Source: Alviniconcha marisindica | Taxonomy: Eukaryota; Mollusca; Gastropoda; Provannidae | Assembly (NCBI GenBank): GCA_018857735.1 | Contig: JABMCL010001026.1 | Span: 448,501 to 512,500, forward strand | DNA length: 64,000 nt | Reading direction: 5' to 3' | In this document: positions 23,548-64,000 of the stretch, piece after piece | Layout: the number at the start of each line of letters is the position of its first letter | How positions within the stretch are numbered: the stretch's first letter is position 1 | Translations under genes and position numbers: made by a program | Notes under the pieces: model-generated | Seen by the model: only the letters and a program-made list of their open reading frames with translations | Told to the model about the DNA's origin: nothing | The model's database searches: none

Positions 23548-23826
23548 TCACGTCACGCACCAGAGGCTCCTCGTCCCAGTTGTACTGCTCTCAGTCTCCT
23601 CAGCCACCTCTGGGCTAGTCCCGCCGCGATCCATGCACAGGTGTTCCGCCAAGCGATCCGCCCTGTGCTTGGGGACCCCGGCTGAACAGGGAGGACACCG
23701 GACAATGGCTCCATGGACCCTCCGCCGGTGCCACTGAAGCTTATTCTTCCTGGCGAAATCGATCCCACAAACCTCGCAACGGTCGTAGCCGGGCATGTTC
23801 GAATTGTGCAATGAACCAGAACACAC
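23548..23826 (-). CDS. C2H2 zinc-finger ORF within the gypsy relic
   Basis: Ninety-two codons if begun at 23826; an internal ATG gives MPGYDRCEVCG. It contains a canonical C2H2 finger, C-x2-C-x12-H-x4-H, within CEVCGIDFARKNKLQWHRRR, and a second Cys pair (CPPC) with a later H-x-C. It lies about 260 bp downstream of the integrase end on the same strand, where some gypsy elements carry an extra ORF. No host splice signals were found around it. It may be a retroelement accessory gene or a 3' extension of pol; function unknown. Confidence 0.5.
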   Translation of the reverse strand: MCSGSLHNSNMPGYDRCEVCGIDFARKNKLQWHRRRVHGAIVRCPPCSAGVPKHRADRLAEHLCMDRGGTSPEVAEETESSTTGTRSLWCVT

Positions 23827-24087
23827 CCCTTTTTAACATTCTTCTGTTGGATGTGAAGACAGGGTGGGGTCCGTCCTCTAGCCTGCGGAAGACAAGGCGC
23901 AGGCATGCCTAGTTCCAGCATGCAGTCTGGACCTCGGCTACATGCTGCTGGTCCAGCCAATCCAGGCTGGAGGCTTTCTGGTCCTCCCACCACGCCGCGG
24001 TTCGGGTTTCAGTTTGTCTTCCTCTGGACCCCATCTGGGGGACATGACCTGCTCTGCATCCTCACTCCTGTCGTCCAATGGGTCCGT

Positions 24088-24648
24088 CTAGCACCCCTTC
24101 TCCATGGGGGAGGTGTTCGAGTCTCCATCCCCCACCCAGCCCTTCAATGGCTCTTCTGTGTGATAGCGCATCAGGTGGTCAACGTGGACCACCAGCGGGT
24201 CAGCCCTCGGCCCTGACTGGATTTTGTAGTTGACTTCGCCGGTCCTTCCTTCGCCGGCGTTCAGCTCGTCTCTGGTCAAGTTTGGGGGACGCAGCCGCAG
24301 GACCCAGTCTTCTTTCTCAAACTTCCTTTCGGTGGCTGTCTTGTCATAATTCCTTTTCTGCCGGGTGGCTGCCCTCTGCAAGCTGTCTGCCAAACTGGTA
24401 GGTCTCCATCCGTCGTGTGTGGAGGTGATGGAAGACCTCTCGCTGTACCCCTCTAGGCACAGCGATGCTGTGTTGCTGCACGGTGTGACTTCCACTGTCC
24501 AGCTTGTAGAGTAGTACTCCGTCCAACAGCTCAGTCCATTCCCATCGCTGCCACAGCTTCCGCAAGGTCTCGCTCCTCCCCTTGCAGTCCGACCAAGGAG
24601 GCTTCTCTCCCTGCCGCTTCCATTCGAGAAACGTCCGTAGATCTTCAT
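24088..24648 (-). pseudogene. gypsy integrase C-terminal fragment
   Basis: The open frame covers the end of integrase, with conserved YDK...FEKEDWVLRLR and VVHVDHLMRY segments of the gypsy GPY/F-type region. The catalytic core is deleted just upstream and the GPY/F middle is shortened, so the protein cannot be functional. Confidence 0.8.
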
Positions 24649-25329
24649 CTTCTGCCTGCAGCGTCTTCACGTCCCCCTTGTTGGACTGCAACCAGCGACC
24701 GCTGTCTGCCACCTCAGCAGCCTTTCGGCCTCGCAGGACAGCATGGACATGCTTCACGGCCAGCGCTTCCCATTCTTCCTTCCGCTCGCAGTGTGAACAG
24801 CTTTCGGTCTGACACGGTCGTCGAGATGACCCGTCTGCGTTTGAGTGCTTCCTTCCCCGCTGGTGCTCAATCTCAAAGTGGTACATGCCAAAGATCTCTG
24901 TCCATCTGGCAACTTGAAACTCAGCAACCAGCGCAGGGTCCCATGGTCTGTCCGGATCTTGAAGTGACCACCATACAGGTAATGATGGCAGCGTTTGACA
25001 GCCTCTACAACAGCCACCAGCTCTTTGCGGGTCACGCCTCTGTGACAGCCAACTGCTCTTTGTGGGTCACGCCTCTACGACAGCCAACAGCTCTTTGCGG
25101 GTCACGCCTCTACAACAGCCAACAGCTCTTTGCGGGTCATGCAGTAACTGCGCTCTGATTTGGTCAGACTGTGACGACAGCAGGTGATCACCTTTTCCTC
25201 CTGATCTTGAATCTGCGACAGGACAGCCCCAATCCCGGAACCACTGGCGTCAGTGTCAAAAATGAAAGCTACCCCATCCGGAAACGACAGGATGGGCACA
25301 GACGTGAGGGCGTACTTCAGCTGATCCAC
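24344..25329 (-). pseudogene. gypsy RNase H / integrase N-terminal fragments
   Basis: Two or three broken frames. The RNase H motif DTDASGSGIGAVLSQ is near the right end; NADGSSRRPC (the usual NADALSRRP) marks the tether. A 35-bp tandem duplication (25020-25140) of the TRKELLAVVEA-coding segment shifts the frame. Confidence 0.82.
25020..25140 (-). repeat. 35-bp tandem duplication inside gypsy RNase H
   Basis: Four copies of a GCCTCTACAACAGCCAACAG + CTCTTTGCGGGTCAC unit. Thirty-five is not a multiple of three, so each copy shifts the pol frame. Confidence 0.92.
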
Positions 25330-25349
25330 CGCCTGCTGACTGCTCAGCC

Positions 25350-25506
25350 GCTTTGGCCTCTGTCAGCCGCTTTAGCTGCTTTGGCCTCTGTCAGCCGCTT
25401 TGGCCTCTGTCAGCCGCTTTAGCTGCTTTGGCCTCTGTCAGCCGCTTTGGCCTCTGTCAGCTGCTTTGGCCTCTGTCAGCCGCTTTGGCCTCTGTCAGCC
25501 GCTTTG
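25350..25506. repeat. 18-19 bp minisatellite truncating the gypsy relic
   Basis: About eight units of GCCGCTTTGGCCTCTGTCA with a TTAGCTGCTTT variant, beginning where reverse-transcriptase similarity stops. Confidence 0.92.
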
Positions 25507-26569
25507 CCCCTTTGTTTTCCAGTAACTTCTCTCCTATCTTTCATCGAACAATCTGTTCCTGTCTCTGATGATGCGGATGGAGACTGTGGATGTATACATG
25601 AGAAGAGTTCTGAAATGTACGTTTTACTTATGACAGAGTTTGACTGTCCTGAGATGACCCTGTGTGCATATATTATATTACCTGATATATTACAATACAT
25701 GCGAACATTTTCAATTCATACCTCACGATCACATGCATGTACACCATCCACAGCTGTCAAAATACATCCTGGCAGTAGTCAACCACCAATGAAACCACAT
25801 GTCAACCCATGCAACATCCCCAGACTCCTTCATTTCAGTTTATCCATAGACGCTACCTACACTGACCACAACCTACAGAACACCGCCGATCAACGGCTAG
25901 CTAATTCGTTATTCATTTGTTTTTCCTTATTATAATACCACTCAGCAAAGAACAGCAGCAAGTTTACTACGTCCTCAAACCAATAAATATTATAACCGTA
26001 TGTACTTACCCTGTGTGTGGAACACAGGGTTTTGATTACTTTTAAAAACTATTTGGGGGTGAAAAGACAAGCCTGCGGCCGGTTTACTAATTTATTTCCT
26101 GACCGCAAGCTGATAGTCCCTGACGTATAACATTTACCTCATAAAATTATGACGTCACGTCAGTGATGACGCGGCGTATTACGTTCTACTACTTACCTGT
26201 AATAAATATTCATGTTGACTCTATTCTACTCTTACTATAAATCTTTCTCTCTCATACCCACAAACACACACACACACACACACACACAATCTGTATATAT
26301 AATAATATACATACACAAAACAGCCAGACACAGAAAGAAGAAACATATTCTTTCTGGAATTTGCATGTGGCAAGTTTGCGACCTGAAGCATTGTTTTAAA
26401 GCTTCCTCCGCCATGATCGCCTCCCACTTTGATCCAGATTTCATTGGATGGGATTGCTCCACTGTGTCACGTCAGTTTTTGTTTTCCATGTACTGCCACA
26501 GCACTGATTTGACGAAGTCAGGGATGTTTCAGGACATGCTATTGGTGTTTCAGTCATGTCACCATTGGA

Positions 26570-26735
26570 GTTCCCAGTAATCTCTTCTCACTTCTGACTG
26601 GTCCACAGAGTTAGACAGTAATCTCTTCTCACTTCTGACTGGTCCACAGAGTTAGACAGTAATCTCTTCTCACTTCTGACTGGTCCACAGAGTTAGACAG
26701 TAATCTCTTCTCACTTCTGACTGGTCCACATCAGA
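26570..26735. repeat. 41-bp minisatellite, 4 copies
   Basis: Units of CAGTAATCTCTTCTCACTTC plus TGACTGGTCCACAGAGTTAGA. Confidence 0.95.
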
Positions 26736-26929
26736 TTTCCTTCTGAACACAACATGTAGCCGGAAATAATTTTTAACTTCTGGCGAGAGATAGGGGTGTT
26801 TTACAAAATATGAGGTGTGTTACGGAAATGTTTGTGTGAAGTGCTTTTAGAGTTGTTAAATTTTTTGTATGTGTAAAACATTTTACAATTATGTGATAAA
26901 TAACTGGAAGATAAACTGAAGTTTGTTTT

Positions 26930-27560
26930 TAGCCCTGATATAACCCTGTGTGGTTGATGGGCTGAAGGCACCAAGTAACTAACTGTGTCTGTGTTAGCCC
27001 TGATATGACCCTGGGTGGTTGATGGGTTCAAAGCACTGACTGTGTCTGTGTTAGCCCTGATATAAAACTATGTGGTTGACTGGGCCCAAAGCACCAACTA
27101 ACTAACTGTGTATGTGTCTGTGTTAGCCCTAATATAACCCTGTGTGGTTGACTGGGCCCAAAGCACCAACTAACTGTGTATGTGTCTGTGTTAGCCCTAA
27201 TATAACCCTATGTGGTTGACTGGGCCCAAAGCACCAACTAACTGTGTATGTGTCTGTGTTAGCCCTAATATAACCCTATGTGGTTGACTGGGCCCAAAGC
27301 ACCAACTAACTGTGTATGTGTCTGTGTTAGCCCTGATATAACCCTGTGTGGTTGACTGGGCCCAAAGCACCAACTAACTGTGTATGTGTCTGTGTTAGCC
27401 CTGATATAACCCTATGGCATGGACTGGGCCCAAAGCACCAACTAACTGTGTGTGTGTCTGTGTTAGCCCTGATATAACTCTGTGTGGTTGACTGGGCCCA
27501 GTGCACCAACTGTGTGTGTGTCTGTGTTAGCCCTGATATAACTCTTTCCAGCTGACTGGG
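26930..27560. repeat. 60-70 bp minisatellite, about 9 copies
   Basis: Units built from TGTGTTAGCCCTGATATAAC, CCTGTGTGGTTGACTGGGCC and CAAAGCACCAACTAACTGTG, with length variation. Confidence 0.93.
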
Positions 27561-28319
27561 TTCAAAGCACCAACCAACCCTCAGAACAGTCCTTGTTGTT
27601 TTGTTTTTCACTCTCAGTGTCAGCTCTGCTGTTTTTCAGAAATGTCCTTTGTTTTCTGTGCTGGGTCCAGCTGAGACCACATCTGTTCTCATGGCTAGTG
27701 CCTTTGTTGGTGACATGGACAGGTTTTGTTGGTAGCCTGCCACACCCCTTGAGGCAGCAGGCCAACTCTTTCTGCAAGGTTACAGTCTGCTGTCAGAGTG
27801 GGAATCATTTCCTGAATTACAGCGAGCAGTTTGGGGGTTTGTGCCTGTGGGCGTTTGTCTGATTCTAGCTGCAGTTTGTACCTCTGTTCTTTTTGTACAG
27901 TGATTTAAGTGATTTCAGCTGGTCGCATAAAAAGCCAAACTTGCTGGTTTTGTCCACCGCATGGCTGTTCTAGACTGTGTCCTTGGCAATGGAGGCATCT
28001 AGCTCATGGCAGAGTATTTCTAGCAGATGAGGATGTTTCTGCGTCACACCTAGTGTAGTACGATGTGCAGATAGGGAGGACACGCACGTGACAGGCTGAT
28101 TCTGGACACAGGCTCAGAGTTGACGTTGTTGCAGAATTTAGCGTTTGATCAGTTACCCTTGCCGTGAGCCTGAAAACACTGGGAGTCTGCTTTGAGTGAA
28201 ATCAGCGTTCTTTCTTCAGATGGAATGCACTGTTGCGGTGGGTTCTGTGTTCTGTCTTTTGTAGTCCAACACCAGAGACACGGATGGACTCCTTGTGCTC
28301 CAGACAGTCCAGACTTAAT

Positions 28320-28625
28320 TACACAAGAAACTGTAATCACCACACAGGAATAGTCTTGAATGTTTATCTTACACAAGAAACTGTAGTCACCACACAGGAA
28401 TAGTCTTGAATGTTTATCTTACACAAGAAACTGTAGTCACCACACAGGAATAGTCTTGCATGTTTATCTTACACAAGAAACTGTAGTCACCACACAGGAG
28501 TAGTCTTGCATGTTTATCTTACACAAGAAACTGTAGTCACCACACAGGAGTAGTCTTGCATGTTTATCTTACACAAGAAACTGTAGTCACCACACAGGAA
28601 TAGTCTTGCGTGTTTATCTTACCAC
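28320..28625. repeat. 50-bp minisatellite, 6 copies
   Basis: Units of ACACAAGAAACTGTAGTCAC plus CACACAGGAATAGTCTTGCA plus TGTTTATCTT. Confidence 0.95.
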
Positions 28626-28763
28626 ACCATGGACTGTAGTGGAAATGTCATCTCTAAAAACCTCACCAAACACTTTGCAGATTTACTGGACTGTCTTTCT
28701 CATTAAACAAGGAAATTATAATGTGTTGAGCTTGGAATTGGGGTGATTAACGTTTACTAACTG

Positions 28764-28875
28764 TAAACACAACCTGAAGCTGCATTCACCATGATCATCA
28801 CCAATTTTGATCCATAATTGTAAACACAACTTGAAGCTGCCTTCACCATGATCATCACCAATTTTGATCCATAAT
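28764..28875. repeat. Two-copy 56-bp tandem duplication
   Basis: GTAAACACAACCTGAAGCTG ... TTTTGATCCATAATT occurs twice in direct tandem with few differences. Confidence 0.9.
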
Positions 28876-29594
28876 TCATCTTGTGGAATGGATCCATGTT
28901 GCCAGATCAGCAGATTCTGTTTAAGTCATCCAACAGATCCTCTACAAAGGATAGCAAATGTGTGACTTTTGCAGCAGGTGTACTGCAATTGGTTTCATTT
29001 GTCTTTTTGCTGCAGTCCTGCTCTACAAGGTCTGCATGTTTTATTTCAAAGTGGTCTTCAGTGGAAAGTCTTGTAGTCATGTTTTTTTTCTTCTTCACAT
29101 TGAAACTTTGAACTGGTGTAAAAGAATTTTGAATGTGTGATTTGTCCCCAGGTGACCCTATGCAGTTGACAGGACAATAAAATCCAGGACTAACCCCAAA
29201 ACATGTGTGACTGTGCATCATAAGAATGAATCAGTCTTACACAGTGACTTAAGAATGTGTCTTTTGATCTTGTGCTGGGTACATTTTGAACAGTGGTTCA
29301 TGAATTTTGATTTTGTACCTAGTTTCTTGAACTTCTTTCATAGTACTTCTGTCAGTTGTAAACGAAATGTAAACACTGAATTTGAAATAACAACACCTTA
29401 ACATTGTCGACTATTTTGACTTCATTGTCTTTGTTACTGACTGCGTTATGTCTAAAACTGATAGCCAGCTTTTCACCTGTGATTTGAGGATTCTTACATG
29501 TTTCACACTGATAGTGATACAAAAGAATTTTGACCTGTGTGCTTGACAGGATGTTAAAGTCCAAGAACTATCCAACTGTTTCATCCAGCCAGTA

Positions 29595-29830
29595 TCACAC
29601 AAGAGATGCAGGGCAAGTTCTGGCAGACAAAGTGCTGTTCCCTTGTCTTGCACGAAGCATCGGGTTTGGGTGTTGAATGACTAAATGCAGGGCGAGTTCT
29701 CACAGACAGTACCGGTACCTTGCCTAGCAGAAAGCTTGGTTGAACGACTAAATACATGGCGAGGTCTTGCAAAGTATTGTCACCTTGTCTTGCAGAAAGC
29801 ATCAGTCTTCGGTCAGTTGAATGACTAGAT
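29595..29830. repeat. Degenerate 75-bp tandem repeat, 3 copies
   Basis: Copies share GCAGGGCGAGTTCT, CCTTGTCTTGCAGAAAGC and TTGAATGACTA. Confidence 0.7.
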
Positions 29831-30014
29831 GATTCCATAATGCACCTAAAGAACTTCCACACAACAATATGCATGTTTACGCCTAGTTTTTATTTTCATT
29901 TTTTCAGAATCCCCCATCTGCAAACTATCTGTTTACCGTTATCATGAAAATCCTAGACCTTGGCACTGGCCCTTTAATGTGGTGGAGACATAAAAAAATT
30001 AGAGCTCAGGGTGT

Positions 30015-30105
30015 GTGTGAAAGTCGTGGCGGCCATCCTGGGCTCCTTGTTCCCAACAGTCTTTATGGTCTCTGGACATAAAGCAACGCTGAACTTAACA
30101 TGAAT
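30015..30105 (+). repeat. SINE 3' fragment
   Basis: TTCCCAACAGTCTTTATGGTCTCTGGACATAAAGCA resembles the 3' part of the SINE at 16350-16680. Confidence 0.5.
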
Positions 30106-31063
30106 ACTCGTTCTTTGTGAAGGAAAGGAAAGAATACACTGCAGACATTTGAACCACTTTTTCTTCAGCAGAATTTCATCTACAAGGAGTGTGCCGTGAG
30201 AGCAGAGATTTTGCCATGCTGTACTGCGAACCAGCAGTATTCAGAAATTATATGGAAAGGAACAAATGAATGGTCATGTATTTTTAGTTTTTAAAAAAAA
30301 ATGGTAATCACCAGAATTAACATGGAGCTATAAAAAATGGCAGTGATTTTACAAGACTACACAGATGCAAAAGCATGCAGGCAAACACAACAAAAAACTT
30401 GACACATTAAATATCCATCCATTTATTTGATACGACAAAACAGAAATTAAAATATCACCTTTTTGACCATGCGGTTACCCAACACAGTCCAACTAAACCA
30501 CAATGGCTTATTCCACACTAATACAAACAATGTGACACATGAAATGATGTCAGGGTGTAGGAATTATACTCCTTTTTTTTCTCTCCCTTTTTTAATCCCA
30601 AAAAGAAAATGGCACCAACACCTCCACCAGTCAGGGCTTTTTGGTGCGTGCTTCCCAATCAGAAATAACATGGTATGCATAAATAAAAAAATCACCAAGA
30701 TATTGCAAATACATGTACCTACTTAAGGAATCAGTTTTGCCGACAATGGCTGCTATACCAAGCAGCTGTTGCAGAGATTAGACCTGCGTTTACAGGGCTG
30801 CGTGTAACTGCATAACAACTTAATGCGTTGTGACTTGGTCTGCATTTTGCCACTGTGACACTTGAAATGACCATTCACCTTCTTTTTTTCTCTCTCTCCA
30901 GATCCATAACATTTTTTACTGCCACAAAATAAATTTCTCTCATTTACGTTTTCCCATGAAGCAATGCAGTCATTATCTAAACACAAAACCTGAATAAAAA
31001 CAGGTTATAAAAACAAAACAAATGACATGAATTGGGCATGTATGCCATCTCAAAATAACGGGT

Positions 31064-31069
31064 TTTATT
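31064..31069 (-). terminator. COPA: Candidate COPA polyadenylation signal
   Basis: AATAAA on the minus strand about 565 bp after the COPA stop. Another candidate lies near 30422. The choice needs transcript data. Confidence 0.4.
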
Positions 31070-31633
31070 TTGGGGGGTGCACTCATTCCTTTAGCTGATC
31101 AGCTGACAATTGCCATGCCCAGTGAAATGGTATACTAAAAAAACAATCACATGGTGCTGTGAGCATGTCAGTACTGTCACTGTGTTGTTCTTTTGATCCT
31201 ATTTGTTTCAAGCTGTCAGCACATCTCACGCTACACAAGTAGTTTGTCAGACCTAAGAGTTTATAACATGAAGCAAGCATACATCAAATCAGTAGTTACA
31301 CCACTACCACCAGCAATACCCAAACGGAACACATTTCCTGGGAAAGTCAGTATTGTTCCACACCACCACAGCAACAAGACAGCAGTCTGTGGGTAACTTA
31401 TTTTCCTGCTGGTTTGTGTGTGAATGTGCGTGTTAGTACATCGATGGCTTTTCTTCCACAATGCACTGTTGTGTGCGACTGGAGAGAAACCTCAAGTGAC
31501 GAGGACAGAACTCTCACACATGCACCCCCAGGTCCCTCATTTGTTGGAGTCCACTGCTACGTGAAGTGTAACGCACAAACACGCAGTCCTGTGCAGGGTT
31601 GTCGGTTCAGCCACCGCACAGCAAAATCCCACT

Positions 31634-63845
<32,212 letters not shown>

Positions 63846-64000
63846 CTTTGAAGCCGAAACTGGCTCGCAAACTGCAAAAATTCGACTGATGAATATGTTT
63901 GTCTGCAAGACTTCCACCGTGTCACACAATCTCTCCGGAACACGTCGCTACTTCCGGTCAAAACGTAATACCACTGTTACAAAGCATTTGATTGGTTGTC
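63846..64000 (-). promoter_or_regulatory. COPA: COPA promoter and 5' UTR region
   Basis: Upstream of the COPA ATG (minus strand) there is an ETS-like site (CCGGAA in ACTTCCGG, about 63951-63958) and a CCAAT box (ATTGG on plus, about 63991-63995). No TATA box is seen, as expected for a housekeeping gene. Confidence 0.5.

Larger units (their letters stand above)
23540..25335 (-). mobile_element. Decayed Ty3/gypsy retrotransposon, pol 3' part
   Basis: Reading leftward on the minus strand: end of reverse transcriptase/RNase H (ALTSVPIL, DTDASGSGIGAVLSQ, RHSLTKSERSY, RTDHGTLRWLL), then the tether region and the start of integrase (VFHHLH). A large deletion removes the integrase core. The integrase C-terminus follows (RQKRNYDKTATERKFEKEDW, VNYKIQSGPRADPLVVHVDHL). 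A zinc-finger ORF lies further downstream. Gag, protease and most of the reverse transcriptase are missing; frameshifts and tandem duplications break the frame. Confidence 0.88.
25507..31060. other. Intergenic region between CRPPA and COPA
   Basis: No host gene recognised on either strand. It holds five or more minisatellites, a CA microsatellite (26263-26290) and a SINE fragment, all listed separately. The stretch 29880-31060 may include the end of a long COPA 3' UTR. Confidence 0.6.

Noticed and set aside
23114..23737. 207-codon plus-strand frame
   Set aside because: Opposite strand of the gypsy relic and zinc-finger ORF; GC-rich shadow without recognisable domains.

Overview
The window is a piece of a metazoan nuclear genome. 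It has long introns with GT/AG boundaries, no operons, polyadenylation signals, tRNA-derived SINE-like repeats, a piggyBac transposon and a decayed Ty3/gypsy retroelement. Protein identity and repeat style suggest a marine invertebrate, most plausibly a mollusc. That placement is inference; nothing here fixes the species.

Layout. (1) 1-1724, minus strand: first coding exon of a probable RNF113A-like splicing/ubiquitin-ligase protein; the rest lies beyond the left edge. (2) 1725-1894: a short divergent promoter. (3) 1895-22109, plus strand: a complete nine-exon CRPPA/ISPD gene (CDP-ribitol synthesis for alpha-dystroglycan-type O-mannosyl glycans), 539 codons when joined. Intron 2 carries a 4.7 kb minisatellite. 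Intron 8 carries an apparently intact piggyBac element with perfect inverted repeats and TTAA duplications. (4) about 22.2-31.0 kb: intergenic, with a broken minus-strand Ty3/gypsy element that also encodes a C2H2 zinc-finger ORF, several minisatellites and SINE fragments. (5) 31634-63845, minus strand: a complete 31-exon COPA gene (coatomer alpha subunit), 1226 codons when joined. Its promoter occupies the right end.

The most unusual feature is the relation between tandem repeats and splice sites. In at least ten exon-intron junctions the neighbouring intron holds tandem copies of the junction itself, with exon bases plus the donor or acceptor. Copy number runs from 2 to about 13. The clearest cases are CRPPA exon 4 (donor), COPA exon 28 (donor), COPA exon 16 (acceptor plus 53 exon bases), COPA exon 25 (both sides), COPA exon 3 (acceptor) and COPA exon 19 (both sides). 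Each array presents many decoy splice sites beside the real one. A 42-bp coding minisatellite inside CRPPA exon 8, and tandem duplications inside the gypsy relic, suggest that local tandem duplication is a general force here.

The three genes do not form a pathway. CRPPA acts in the cytosol for Golgi/ER glycosylation, COPA coats retrograde Golgi-to-ER vesicles, and RNF113A-like proteins act in the nucleus. Most long open frames in the window are by-products of repeat arrays. Exon boundaries were read by eye from splice consensus, phase and remembered vertebrate orthologues; no alignment or RNA data were available.
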